DNA of 64,000 nt from JASHVB01 sp963762885 (GCA_963762885.1 CAVXNH010000016.1:62001-126000), one strand, 5' to 3'. Counted from the stretch's first letter, positions 15,917-24,346 are shown. A program made the numbers and translations. The notes: generated from the letters alone by a model not told the origin.

Positions 15917-17606
15917 GTAATAGGGGCAAAACCCCGGGCATGAGTGCATTTGGTGCTTGCCCCGACGCGGGCAACTCGGATTCAAGCTATGTGTGAGCCA
16001 GCCGGATAACTTTGATGGCCTGTCGTCTGCCCAGCTCCGGGAGTTGGTGGGCAATCTATTGGCGAAGTTGACCGAACTGGAGCGAACAGTAGCGGCGCAG
16101 CGTGAGGAGATCGCCCGGCTGAAAGGCCTGAAGGGCCGTCCTGACATCAAGCCAAGCGGCATGGAGAAGGCTACCGCACCATCCAAGCCAGGCAGCCGGG
16201 AGAGGCGTCGTCGTCGCGGCAAGGTGCAGCCTCGCGCGAACGTCGAGGACCGTGTGCTGAAAGCCGCGGCACCGGCAGGGTCGCGCTTCAAGGGCTACGA
16301 GACCTATCTGGTCCAGGAGCTTGTGCTGTCGGTGCATGCGATCCGCTACCGCCGCGAGCGTTGGGCCACACCGGACGGTCAGACCATCGTCGCGCCGCTG
16401 CCAGAGGGGACCGAGGGACATTTCGGACCTGACCTGCGCCGCTTCGTGTTGATGCAGTACCATCAAGGTCAATCCACGTTGCCGCGGCTGACTGCCCTGC
16501 TGCAGTCGGTTGGCCTGTCGATCTCCAAGCGTGAGGTCCAGCGCCTGCTGACCGAGAAGCATGATGGCTTTCTCGCCGAAGCCCGCGACGTGCTGCGCGC
16601 GGGATTGCAAACATCGCCTTGGATATCGGTCGACGACACTGGCGCACGACACAAAATGGCGAACAGCTTCTGCACTCAAATCGGCAATGACCGGTTCACC
16701 TGGTTCGGCACGCGGCCATCGAAGAGCCGGCTGAACTTCCTCGACCTACTGCGTGCCGGCCATACCGACTTCGTGCTCAACGCCGCAGCGTTCGATTATA
16801 TGCGCAGCCGCGCTTTATCCGCTCCCCTGATCGCCCAACTGGCCGAGCAGCCGGAAGCAGCCTTTGCTGACCAAGCCGCATGGCAGGCGCATCTCGACCG
16901 GCTTGGCTTCGCTGCCCTGACCATGGCACCAAATCCGGTGCAGATCGCCACCGAAGGAGCGATCTGGGGCAGCATCCACGCGCACGAATTCCTGCGCGAT
17001 GGCGTCGTGTTAAGCGATGATGCCGGGCAGTTTGCCGTCGGCCGGCATGCGCTGTGCTGGGTGCATGCTGAACGGCTGGTGCACAAGCTGGATGCCTTCA
17101 CCGACCACAACCGTGCCGCTCAGCAGAAGGTGCGCAAGCTGATCTGGGACTTCTACGCCGCTCTCAAGGCGTACCGCGCCGATCCCGAGAAACACCGCCG
17201 TCTTGCACTGCGGGCACGGTTCAATCGCATCTTCCGCCGCCGCACCGGCTTCATCACGTTGGATCGTCTGTTGGCACGCCTGCTCGCCAACAAGGACGAA
17301 CTGCTGGCGGTGCTCGACCGACCCGAGACACCGCTGAATACTAATGGCTCCGAGAACGACATCCGCTGTCAGGTTACCCGTCGCAAGGTCAGCGCCGGAA
17401 CCCGCAGCGACCTCGGTCGCGACTGCCGTGACGCCTTTCTCGGTTTAGGCAAGACATGCGCAAAGCTCGGCGTCGCGTTCTGGGACTATCTCGGCAGCCG
17501 GCTTCGCGTTCCCGGTCACCTTGTCGTTGCGCAACTGCCGGGACTAGTCCGCTGCCGCGGGCAGCCCGCCTGAACGGTGGGCTGCCCGGGGTTTTGCCCC
17601 TATTAC
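15917..17606 (+). mobile_element. IS66-family insertion sequence, single-transposase type
   Basis: It is a 1690-bp unit with perfect 24-bp terminal inverted repeats (15917-15940 and 17583-17606) and one transposase. The repeats contain an internal GGGG-CAAAA-CCCC hairpin. The eight bases on either side do not match, so there is no visible target duplication. Classic IS66 members carry tnpA and tnpB as well; the absence of both fits the smaller ISBst12-like branch of the family. Confidence 0.85.
15957..17573 (+). CDS. IS66-family (ISBst12-like) transposase
   Basis: It encodes 538 residues from TTG 15957, or 526 from GTG 15993; the start is uncertain. A coiled coil at about 30-60 (LTELERTVAAQREEIARLKG) is typical of TnpC N-termini. 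DDE motifs are visible in order: ISVDDTGARHK, VLSDDAGQFAVG followed by WVHAERLVHKL, and NGSENDIRCQVTRRKVS with the catalytic Glu. The C-terminal region matches the IS66 C domain (KTCAKLGVAFWDYLGSRL). The frame is intact, so the IS may be active. Confidence 0.9.
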   Translation: MPRRGQLGFKLCVSQPDNFDGLSSAQLRELVGNLLAKLTELERTVAAQREEIARLKGLKGRPDIKPSGMEKATAPSKPGSRERRRRRGKVQPRANVEDRVLKAAAPAGSRFKGYETYLVQELVLSVHAIRYRRERWATPDGQTIVAPLPEGTEGHFGPDLRRFVLMQYHQGQSTLPRLTALLQSVGLSISKREVQRLLTEKHDGFLAEARDVLRAGLQTSPWISVDDTGARHKMANSFCTQIGNDRFTWFGTRPSKSRLNFLDLLRAGHTDFVLNAAAFDYMRSRALSAPLIAQLAEQPEAAFADQAAWQAHLDRLGFAALTMAPNPVQIATEGAIWGSIHAHEFLRDGVVLSDDAGQFAVGRHALCWVHAERLVHKLDAFTDHNRAAQQKVRKLIWDFYAALKAYRADPEKHRRLALRARFNRIFRRRTGFITLDRLLARLLANKDELLAVLDRPETPLNTNGSENDIRCQVTRRKVSAGTRSDLGRDCRDAFLGLGKTCAKLGVAFWDYLGSRLRVPGHLVVAQLPGLVRCRGQPA

Positions 17607-17779
17607 CAAAATTTATAATCGTGCGTGATGGATTCTGGGTTGATGGCTTCCAGCCTATGGATTTGACCACTCTGCTGCCGCAAGCTGATCCCTTCGGGGC
17701 TGATATTACTCGAATTCAACAAGAGGTTTACCCGGACCTCTACGACAATCTCACCCAAGTGACCGATGAAGTGCCATAG
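17607..17779 (+). pseudogene. Orphan C-terminal fragment cut by the IS
   Basis: Directly after the right IS end an open frame reads about 57 protein-like residues (VRDGFWVDGFQPMDLTTLLPQ, then QQEVYPDLYDNLTQV) and stops at 17779. The missing N-terminus is not found to the left of the IS. Family not recognised. Confidence 0.3.
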
Positions 17780-18213
17780 AGGGCCGCGTCATATCAACTG
17801 ATTCTTGACACCATCTGGGCCGAACTTTGCCGCGGCACGCCGGCTTTGGCATGATGAGCCAACCTTCGAAGGGTTTGACGGCTACCATTTCTGCATGTCT
17901 GCAAACGCTTCGTGAAACTAGATCGGGTTGCGTCCGCTCATGCTTGAAGGGGTATGGGGTTTCAGCCCGCCCGCTCGCCCCCTCCGGGACCGTGCATGGG
18001 AAAAGCGCGTTAAGTCGCGTATTCGGGTGGGGGGTATGGCGCACCGGGGGGTGTTCGGCTTTCGTGTTGATTTTGCTTGATATATCCCCGCGGGGTAGTG
18101 CCACGGGGCGGTGAAAAGCGCCCTTTGACTGCCGCTGATCGTCATCGATTCCGCGGACCTGATGCGGCGGGACCGGTGCCAGACCAGGAACATGACGCTG
18201 ATGTTCGCAGGCC
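17780..18213. other. Degenerate region left of the ParB remnant
   Basis: No gene is supported. It contains the left member of a 22-bp direct repeat (18021-18042) whose second copy is at 18439-18460. Confidence 0.4.
18021..18042. repeat. 22-bp direct repeat, left copy
   Basis: Identical to 18439-18460. The pair brackets the ParB remnant, suggesting a duplicated module or recombination scar. Confidence 0.7.
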
Positions 18214-18366
18214 GGTTCGCTCTGTGATCAGGTGCGCGGCCTTGCCGATGCGGGAGCCGAGTTCGGATGGCGTCCAGCCCATTTCGTCCATCAGGGCCTA
18301 ATACATGCGGGCCTGTTCCAATGGTGGCACGTCGGCGTGCTGGTCGTTCTCGATGATCTGCTTCGT
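18214..18366 (-). pseudogene. Degenerate ParB fragment with nonsense mutation
   Basis: Translated on the minus strand it reads QIIENDQHADVPPLEQAR, then Met-Tyr, a TAG stop and a continuation ALMDEMGWTPSELGSRIGKA through ITERT. This aligns without gaps to residues about 358-407 of the intact methyltransferase-ParB protein encoded at 18517-20199, with TAG replacing a Gln. It is thus the remnant of a second, diverged ParB gene rather than a recent copy. Confidence 0.8.
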
Positions 18367-18438
18367 GGGATACGGGATGTCCGCCAGCCCGCTGGTGCCC
18401 TCCATGAACGTGCATGGCGGTAATTCTGCCCGGCGCGA

Positions 18439-18487
18439 ATTCGGGTGGGGGGTATGGCGCGGCGGGGTATGGCGCGGCGGGGTATGG
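18439..18487. repeat. 22-bp direct repeat, right copy, running into a 15-bp tandem repeat
   Basis: 18439-18460 equals 18021-18042. It continues into about two and a half tandem copies of GGGTATGGCGCGGCG (18449-18487), just past the stop codon of the methyltransferase-ParB gene. Confidence 0.75.
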
Positions 18488-18516
18488 CCCGCACGCGCCT
18501 GCCGGTAGTCGCCGCG

Positions 18517-20199
18517 TCAGGCTGCCTGGTCGAGGAAACTCGCCTGGATGGCGACCTCGCGGAGCGCAACCTCGATGCGCCGGAGGTCGGTCTGCATGAC
18601 GGCGAGCAGATCGGCCAGGGTGCCCGCCCGGTGCGGGCTGGTCTTGCGCACCGCGACGATCTGGTTCTCGTGGATGCCAGAGCGGAGCAAAGTCGCCACC
18701 CGTTCGACATGAGCCTCGAAGGCGTTGGCGAGCTCCCGGTCCTCTTTGGTCGGCGGCGGCGGCGCATCGGGCATCAGGAGAAGCTGCTGCTCTGCATGCA
18801 CCAGCGCGGTGGATGACGCCCGGAGGTCGTTGTAGTTCCGGCAGCCGCCGGTGCGGATGGCGTTGAACAGCGTGTCCTGGCCCCGGGGCGACAGGCGCAC
18901 CAGTTCGGTTGCCTCGGAGGGTTTCAGGTTGCCGCTGGCAAGCAGGGCTTGGTACTCCGGCCGGAGATTGAGCAGGGCAGTGCGCTCGATGATGCGGTGC
19001 GGCGCCTTGCCGATCCGGGCGGCGAGTTCCTCGACCGTCCAGCCGGTTGTTTCCATCAGCGATTGATATGACCTCGCCTGTTCAAGCGGCGTGACGTCGG
19101 ACCGCTGGTCGTTCTCGATGATCTGCATCACGCGGAGGTCGGTGGTGCTTTTCGGTGCGACCACGATGGCCCGGATGGTGGGGGCATTGTTGATCTGGTG
19201 AGCGCGCCAGCGCCGCTCGCCTACAGCGATCTGGTAAGGGGTCCGGCCCGTGGTCGAGGGTCGCACGGCGATCGGCTGTAGCAGGCCGTCCGCCCGGATC
19301 GAGGCGGCGAGTTCGCGGAGGGCGACCGGCTCGAAGACCTGGCGCGGCTGGTCGGGGTCGGGTTCGATCTGATCCATCGGGATGTCGAGTATCTCCGCCG
19401 ATGGCGGGGAGGCGTCGGCGGCCGGTGCCGCGGCTTCCGGCTTGGGGGCGAATATGATCCTGGTGGCGACGCCGGTGCCGCTCTCGCGGAAAGAGTTGTC
19501 GGGCAGCGGCACCGCGTCGGCGCCGATCTCTTCAAGCCACGCGCGGAACTCTCTGGCCGCGGTGTCTTGCCGGAAGAACGGACCCTCCGAGCAGATGGCG
19601 ATGAGTCGACGGCCGGGCCTGACGAACTCCCAGGCGGCTCGGATGTGCTTCATGTCGAGATTGTTGGCGAACGGCGGGTTCATAATGACCGCGTCGAACA
19701 GCGCGGCCTCGCGGGCCTGAAATGCCTCGAATGGCTCGCAGTGTACCGTGATGCCGTTGCCGAGTTGGCGGAGTGCCTCGGCGTTCGTGGGGTCGATCTC
19801 GACCGCGACGACGTTAACGCCCCTGGCGAGCAGTTGCTTGGCGATCCGGCCGAGGCCGGCGCTCGGCTCCAGCACGGTTTCGCCTGGCCCGATGCCGGAG
19901 AGGCCGATCAGGCGCTGTGCCAGCGCATCGGGTGTCTCGAAGAAGCCAAGAGTTTTCTTGGCGTCCACGACAACGCCGTCCTCGACCACCGCGCCGATCA
20001 ATTCGCGCGGGTCGAAGGGGAAGACGTGACCGTTGGCCTTGCGGTTCCATTTGCCGCGCGCGGCCGTCAGGACCTTGGCGACGCGCAGGTAGGTTTCGCG
20101 GGGCAGTTGCTCGGGGAGGGTGAGGACGTTGCCGGCGAAGGTGCTGCGGCGAAGGATCGGGATCACGTCGTCGGGCACGCGTGTTTTGGTGGCGGACAT
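18517..20199 (-). CDS. DNA methyltransferase-ParB fusion protein
   Basis: It encodes 560 residues. Residues about 80-250 form an AdoMet-dependent methyltransferase: motif I LEPSAGLGRIAKQL, acidic motif VVAVEIDP, and motif IV NPPF at 174-177, the form used by N6-adenine or N4-cytosine enzymes. Residues about 268-350 form a ParB/Srx N-terminal domain (MDQIEPDPDQPRQ, ADGLLQPIAVRP, IAVGERRWRAHQ), followed by NDQRSDVTPLEQA and a KorB-type helix-turn-helix (VEELAARIGKAPHRI). The helicase-like N-terminus contains a FPFDPRELIGAVV region. ParB domains are CTP-dependent clamps, so the protein could load on DNA and methylate it. ATG 20199 has AAGGAAA upstream. It ends an operon-like minus-strand series. 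The DNA target is unknown. Confidence 0.85.
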   Translation of the reverse strand: MSATKTRVPDDVIPILRRSTFAGNVLTLPEQLPRETYLRVAKVLTAARGKWNRKANGHVFPFDPRELIGAVVEDGVVVDAKKTLGFFETPDALAQRLIGLSGIGPGETVLEPSAGLGRIAKQLLARGVNVVAVEIDPTNAEALRQLGNGITVHCEPFEAFQAREAALFDAVIMNPPFANNLDMKHIRAAWEFVRPGRRLIAICSEGPFFRQDTAAREFRAWLEEIGADAVPLPDNSFRESGTGVATRIIFAPKPEAAAPAADASPPSAEILDIPMDQIEPDPDQPRQVFEPVALRELAASIRADGLLQPIAVRPSTTGRTPYQIAVGERRWRAHQINNAPTIRAIVVAPKSTTDLRVMQIIENDQRSDVTPLEQARSYQSLMETTGWTVEELAARIGKAPHRIIERTALLNLRPEYQALLASGNLKPSEATELVRLSPRGQDTLFNAIRTGGCRNYNDLRASSTALVHAEQQLLLMPDAPPPPTKEDRELANAFEAHVERVATLLRSGIHENQIVAVRKTSPHRAGTLADLLAVMQTDLRRIEVALREVAIQASFLDQAA

Positions 20200-20233
20200 G
20201 GGGGGATTTCCTTGTGGCAGGAGGGGGCGGCTG

Positions 20234-20455
20234 TCAGTTGACGCGGCCCATCAGCAGGAGTTCTTCGGCGCCGTAGACTTCGGATTTTCCGCAGTTGTCG
20301 CAGTGGTATTTGCGGGCGTCCGGCTCGCAACACTCCTGCATGGCGCCGCATTCAAGGCAGAAGCCGCATTGCATGCCGCTCGCTTCCTCAACCTGCTGCA
20401 TGGTGAAGGTCCGTGGTTTCAGTGAGCGGACCGCTGTCGTCGTCTGGTGGGCCAT
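20234..20455 (-). CDS. Small zinc-ribbon protein
   Basis: It encodes 73 residues from ATG 20455 behind GGAGCAATCAA. Cys residues in CGFCLECG, ECC and HCDNCGKSE form a likely zinc ribbon or two knuckles in the second half. The first 25 residues are a short basic region. It sits 34 bases before the methyltransferase-ParB start and is probably co-transcribed. Such proteins in phages and plasmids usually bind nucleic acid or a partner protein; specific function unknown. Confidence 0.75.
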   Translation of the reverse strand: MAHQTTTAVRSLKPRTFTMQQVEEASGMQCGFCLECGAMQECCEPDARKYHCDNCGKSEVYGAEELLLMGRVN

Positions 20456-20530
20456 TTGATTGCTCCATCACGCGCCCGCGGGTGATCTGCCTTGCGCGGG
20501 TAAGTTACTCATAAACGCGTCGCAGCTTGC

Positions 20531-21184
20531 TTATCGCTTCGGCGCGGTGGGCTGCGCTGCCGGCTCCCGGGTTCCCCAGGGAAGGCGCCATTTCTTCGCG
20601 CATGTTGGGCCGTAGCCGACCTCGACGCTGCGGGTGTCGGTGAGTTCTATGCCGCAGTAGCAGCACGCGCCGGCGGCCTTGCCGTTGCTCGCCAGGAAGG
20701 CGTGCGGTGCGGCGAGCAGTTCGGAGAGAAGGTCGGCGACGCTGTCGTATTCCGCGGCGGTTCGGCTGTGCCCAGGCATCCAGGCGCCGTCCTGCATGAT
20801 GCGGCCAAGCCATTCGCGGGCGGTGGCAGTGGTGGCGGCTGAGAGCGTGCCGGGGTGTGCCGACCGCGAGCCTGCGATCCAGAGTTTGATTGTCTCGGCG
20901 TAGCCGTCGCACTCGTGACGCAACAGCAGGTGGGGGAATTTGATCTTCTCGCCGGCGGTGGCGAACATCGCCCGGAGTTCGGTCTGATCGCCCAGGTTGC
21001 GCGGGCCGGAGGCCTCCTGCGGCTGGTCGAGGCGATCGACCAGCTTCTTGACCCACGGCCATTGCCGGTCTGACAGGCCGCCCGTGCGGGCCTGCTGCTG
21101 GAGAAGCGAAAGCGCGAACGTCTGATCCTTTGCAGGCAGCCGCACATACTCGGTCTTCAACCGAGCGAGTTCAGCGGTGAACAT
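20531..21184 (-). CDS. DUF6011-type protein with C-terminal zinc site
   Basis: It encodes 217 residues from ATG 21184 behind AGAAGG; the longer frame to 21478 is shadow of the neighbouring gene. Residues 1-60 are helical (FALSLLQQQARTG, WPWVKKLVDRL). The C-terminal motif CCYCGIELTDTRSVEVGYGP followed by TCAKKW is the DUF6011 signature (CxxCG, Asp/Ser, GxGPxC), probably a zinc site. DUF6011 domains are common on phages and plasmids, often with DUF932. No enzymatic role is known to me. Confidence 0.8.
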   Translation of the reverse strand: MFTAELARLKTEYVRLPAKDQTFALSLLQQQARTGGLSDRQWPWVKKLVDRLDQPQEASGPRNLGDQTELRAMFATAGEKIKFPHLLLRHECDGYAETIKLWIAGSRSAHPGTLSAATTATAREWLGRIMQDGAWMPGHSRTAAEYDSVADLLSELLAAPHAFLASNGKAAGACCYCGIELTDTRSVEVGYGPTCAKKWRLPWGTREPAAQPTAPKR

Positions 21185-21257
21185 TTGAGTTGAGCCTTCT
21201 TGGTAGGAAGGGTGGCGCCGCGAGCGGGATTTTGCGGCCGTCGATCGTTCCGCCGTC

Positions 21258-21704
21258 TCACCCCTTGGTGAGGCCGGTCGGGGTTGCCGCGAACCGGATT
21301 TTGCGGCCATGGAACGCGCCGCCCTTGAAGCGGAGCGGGAGGTCGAGATCGACAGCGCCGCGCAGCGTGACGCTGTAGAGGGTCTTGCTCGCGTTCGGCA
21401 CCAGCCAGCCCTTCGTGACGCAGTACTTGATCGCGGAGGGCGGGACGGTGCCGAGCATTTCGTTGGGTTCGACTGCAACCCGGTTGCGCAGGGTCGAGGC
21501 GATATCGGCGTTGGAGTAGGAGGACATTTCCGCCGACTTCCACACCCGGATCACGTTCCCATCTTCGTCTTGGAACGTTTCGGGCTTCACGATGTGGGCA
21601 GCGACCCGGATTTTCGCTGACCGCTTGTCCATGCCGGTGCGGGCCGCGTAGGCGTCGCGCACTGTTGCGGTTTTCTTGGAGGTCTTCGCGGTCCGTGCGG
21701 GCAT
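21258..21704 (-). CDS. Hypothetical protein behind a defined promoter
   Basis: It encodes 148 residues. The N-terminus is a basic Lys/Thr/Arg tail. The core has a conserved-looking VAAHIVKPETFQDEDGNVI segment and a beta-rich C-terminus (FKGGAFHGRKIRFAATP). It starts the rightmost-to-left operon 21704-18517 and lies 36 bases past a promoter with -35 TTGTTC and -10 TATAAG. Phage/plasmid origin is inferred from context; family unknown. Confidence 0.7.
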   Translation of the reverse strand: MPARTAKTSKKTATVRDAYAARTGMDKRSAKIRVAAHIVKPETFQDEDGNVIRVWKSAEMSSYSNADIASTLRNRVAVEPNEMLGTVPPSAIKYCVTKGWLVPNASKTLYSVTLRGAVDLDLPLRFKGGAFHGRKIRFAATPTGLTKG

Positions 21705-21739
21705 CGGATTGGCCTTCGGAGCAAGTGGTTAGTAAGTAT

Positions 21740-21768
21740 CTTATACACTAATTACACTCACGGAACAA
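21740..21768 (-). promoter_or_regulatory. Promoter of the 21704 gene
   Basis: On the minus strand: -35 TTGTTC (21763-21768), a 17-bp spacer and -10 TATAAG (21740-21745). The same hexamers at the same spacing precede the DUF932 gene. Upstream, TATAGTTT and AGACTATA (about 21789-21818) form an imperfect inverted repeat, a possible operator. Confidence 0.7.
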
Positions 21769-21854
21769 GTATAAAATGCCACCACCACAATATAGTTTCT
21801 CCACTATTGCAGACTATACTCGCGCGGCCGGGTGCGCGCGGTGCGCCGGCCTGG

Positions 21855-22181
21855 CTACGCGCGAGGCGCGCTGTCGCGGAGCCAGTCGGCCGCGGCTGGG
21901 CTGGGGCTGAGGTCGGGAACGCCGCCGAGCCCGGCCAGCACGGCCTCGGCGTCCACGCCGTTGCGCGGAGCGAACTCGCGAAAATGCGCGAGCCGCTGCT
22001 GGCACCACGCAATGTCGTCGGCGCGGTTGGTCAGCACGTCGGCCTCATACCGGCCGCCGCCGCCGAGCCGGCCGTCGAGCGCCGTCCTGGCGCGCTGGGC
22101 CTGGGCGGCGATGCCCCGGAGGGTGGTGATGGCGGCCTCGACGTTGGCGAGGACACGGGAGGGGATGGCGGGCTGTGCCAC
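21855..22181 (-). CDS. Hypothetical helical protein downstream of DUF932
   Basis: It encodes 108 residues from GTG 22181, with GGAGG eight bases upstream inside the end of the 59-residue gene. The sequence is helical with Ala/Arg-rich repeats and one conserved-looking ADDIAWCQQRLAHFREFAP segment. It is the third gene of the DUF932 operon. Family not recognised. Confidence 0.65.
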   Translation of the reverse strand: MAQPAIPSRVLANVEAAITTLRGIAAQAQRARTALDGRLGGGGRYEADVLTNRADDIAWCQQRLAHFREFAPRNGVDAEAVLAGLGGVPDLSPSPAAADWLRDSAPRA

Positions 22182-22184
22182 GGG

Positions 22185-22364
22185 TCATTCCTCCAGGAAA
22201 ACTGCGGCGTCGAGCTTGTCGAGAATGTCGCGCAAGATTTGCGGCTTCCCGCGTTGGTTTTGCGGCTTCCCCTTGGGGGGCTTTCCGTAGAGCCTTTCGG
22301 AGAGCAGGCGAGACAGTGCGGTCGCCTGTCGCTCGGTGAGGGGGATTTGCGCCTTCTTCGCCAT
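22185..22364 (-). CDS. 59-residue basic protein
   Basis: It starts at ATG 22364 and stops at 22185, in the gap between DUF932 and the 108-residue gene. The sequence begins MAKKAQIPLTERQATALSRL and contains a Lys/Gln/Pro-rich centre with two GKPQ motifs, then a helix (LRDILDKLDAAVFLEE). A GGAGG for the next gene lies at its 3' end, so the two are coupled. Too short to assign; the reading frame and codon use look real. Confidence 0.6.
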   Translation of the reverse strand: MAKKAQIPLTERQATALSRLLSERLYGKPPKGKPQNQRGKPQILRDILDKLDAAVFLEE

Positions 22365-22421
22365 GTCAGCCTCCTGATGCCTGGTAGCGGGAGGGGCCGG
22401 GATTGCTCCCGGCCCGACCTG

Positions 22422-23516
22422 TCAGGCCGCTGCGCGGGCCAAGATGCTGTCGAGCACGCTCGCACCCTTCGGCGCGATGCCGAGGGCTTCGTCCTTTGCC
22501 CGGGTGCGCTCCAGGCCGCTCACGTAGCGGGTGGCCGTCTCAAGGGCCCGCCCTTTGATCTCGGCCCCCTTGCCGTACCATGCGGAATTCAGCCTTGTGT
22601 CCTGGCTCTGCGCGCGGGCTTCGTGGTCAACGTATTGGGTCACGGCGTTCAGCCAGCCCCATACGGTGCCGTCCGTGCCGGTGAGGTCGGAGCCGAGGGC
22701 CTTGTGATCGATCGCCAGTTCGTCCACCCGGAAGATCGGCCCGGAGGTTTTTTCGAGCAGCTTGGTCCGCTCGGCCTTGTCCATGTCGGCGAAGGCCGGG
22801 ACGAACAAGTTGGCGGTGGCGTCGATCGTCTCGGCTTCGGTCAGGCGGGTCTCCGCCATCTGGCGGAACTGGCCCATCGCCTCGGTGAACTGCGCCTTGG
22901 CAGTCTCGATGCCGAGTTCCCGCTTCACCGCAGCGGGGTCGAATGTCGCGCTGTGCGTCACCTTGACGTTGGCCTTGGCGCTGCCGTTGCGCGCGAAGCC
23001 CAGCGTATTGTTGCAGACCACGCGGACGGTGGTGTAGCGCGCCTCGGTGGACATGGTGCCGTCGCAGGCGGTCGAGAGAAGCAGGTAGCCCTTCATCTTG
23101 TCGCGCGGGTCGGCGACCGCGGCCTCGGCCCCGATGGACGCCAATGCCCAGAGGCGCTTGCCGCCGAACAAGGTGCCAGCGGTCTCAAGGGTGAATCCGG
23201 CCGCGTCAGTGAGATCGCGGAAGAAACCGAGGACTTCGCCGGGGTGAACGGGCTTGTACCACCGCGACACGCTGGAAAGTGCGAACTGGTTGTCGGAGCG
23301 ATAAAGGACGACGCGGTCCGGCATCTCGTGCATCTGGCCGTTGACGGTGAATTGCACCGGGCTGCTCTCGATCATCCAGTCCATGCCGGCGGCCTGCGAC
23401 CAGACCTCCAAGGATGCCCCCGAGGGAAGCTGCTGGCCGAGCTTGTGCCAGGGGGTTTTGCCGACGTAGGCCATCTCGGCTTTGCCGGTCTGACGAATTG
23501 AAAGTGCGTGCGCCAT
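22422..23516 (-). CDS. DUF932 domain protein (phage/plasmid-like)
   Basis: It encodes 364 residues from ATG 23516; the longer frame to 23579 crosses the promoter. The N-terminus MAHALSIRQTGKAEMAYVGK followed by TPWHKLGQQL, the W-x-x-x-SSPVQF region, YRSDNQFALSSVS and RVVCNNTLGFA are features of the DUF932 / TIGR03299 family found on plasmids, phages and integrative elements. Its biochemical function is unknown to me; it usually neighbours single-strand-DNA or replication genes. It heads an operon with two small genes and is driven by a well-defined promoter. Confidence 0.87.
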   Translation of the reverse strand: MAHALSIRQTGKAEMAYVGKTPWHKLGQQLPSGASLEVWSQAAGMDWMIESSPVQFTVNGQMHEMPDRVVLYRSDNQFALSSVSRWYKPVHPGEVLGFFRDLTDAAGFTLETAGTLFGGKRLWALASIGAEAAVADPRDKMKGYLLLSTACDGTMSTEARYTTVRVVCNNTLGFARNGSAKANVKVTHSATFDPAAVKRELGIETAKAQFTEAMGQFRQMAETRLTEAETIDATANLFVPAFADMDKAERTKLLEKTSGPIFRVDELAIDHKALGSDLTGTDGTVWGWLNAVTQYVDHEARAQSQDTRLNSAWYGKGAEIKGRALETATRYVSGLERTRAKDEALGIAPKGASVLDSILARAAA

Positions 23517-23550
23517 TTGGGTGTCTTTCTGGTAGGAGGGTAGCAAGTAA

Positions 23551-23579
23551 CTTATAGCACTATTGCGCACACGGAACAA
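23551..23579 (-). promoter_or_regulatory. Promoter of the DUF932 operon with upstream palindrome
   Basis: On the minus strand: -35 TTGTTC (23574-23579), a 17-bp spacer and -10 TATAAG (23551-23556). Immediately upstream, GCGCGACTAT and ATAGTTGCGC (23587-23612) form a 9-of-10 inverted repeat, a plausible operator. The architecture matches the promoter at 21740-21768. Confidence 0.72.
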
Positions 23580-23833
23580 CTATAAAGCGCGACTATATTA
23601 GAATAGTTGCGCTCATTACTTCGATTTGCGGCGACAATTAGTTGACCGTGGGGCACCACCCCGCGGGCGGGTGCAGTCCCCGTAGCCGCTCCAACCGCAG
23701 TCGGACGGCGCCGGAAGATGGCGCCGCGCGGTGTCCGACTCAGGGCTTGGCGAACTGGCGGCGCAGCGTCGTCATGCTGGTGGAGAACTGCCGATCGCCG
23801 GCGGCGATGATGGCCGAGCCGGGCCTCTCGGGG

Positions 23834-24346
23834 TCAGGCCCGACGACGCGGTGCAGTTCGCCGGCGATGGTGGCGGTGCGGCCGACGAAGGGCGACACGT
23901 CGCCCGGCTCGGTCGAGGGAAGGCGGCGCCGAAGCTGCGGCGAGCATCAGGGGATGCTCGTGCTGCGGCAGCGATTCAAATCCGAACTCCGGCACCGTGA
24001 CGCCGAGCATCTCGGCCAGCCACTCGGCCACCATCGCCCGGTGACACCATTGGCCGCAGTTCGGCTGTTCGTAGCAGAGCAGGACCGGCACGCGGCCGTT
24101 GCCGAGCGCGAGCAGCGCGTCGGCAATGAACCTGGGGTCGAGCGGCCCGAGGATCTCGGTCCGGTAAAGGTGGTAGTACTCCTCGATCCCGACGCTGTTG
24201 AACCAAGGCCCAGGCGCGAGCGCGCGATAGACCCTGTATCCCGCCGACAGCCGGCGAGGCACGCCGCGCGATATACCGACCCGCAGATGATCGTCGGGCA
24301 GCTTCGTCGCCCAGGACGCAGTCTTGATGAGGGGTCGCGTCGGCAT
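23834..24346 (-). CDS. DUF488-like protein
   Basis: It encodes 170 residues from ATG 24346 with AGGA upstream. The central segment LLCYEQPNCGQWCHRAMVAE followed by WLAEMLGV matches the DUF488 core (Leu-Leu-Cys-x-E, then CHR). The conserved Cys and His-Arg suggest a catalytic or metal site, and DUF488 members are proposed to act on nucleic acids. After residue about 135 the sequence becomes Arg/His/Pro-rich and unlike the family, so a frameshift or read-through tail is likely. Confidence 0.65.
   Translation of the reverse strand: MPTRPLIKTASWATKLPDDHLRVGISRGVPRRLSAGYRVYRALAPGPWFNSVGIEEYYHLYRTEILGPLDPRFIADALLALGNGRVPVLLCYEQPNCGQWCHRAMVAEWLAEMLGVTVPEFGFESLPQHEHPLMLAAASAPPSLDRAGRRVALRRPHRHHRRRTAPRRRA

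Noticed and set aside
17918..18415. 165-residue minus-strand ORF over the ParB remnant
   Set aside because: It is in a different frame from the ParB similarity and mostly Arg/His-rich.
20531..21478. 315-residue version of the DUF6011 protein
   Set aside because: The first 98 residues are Ser/Arg/Pro shadow of the 21258-21704 gene; ATG 21184 has its own ribosome binding site.
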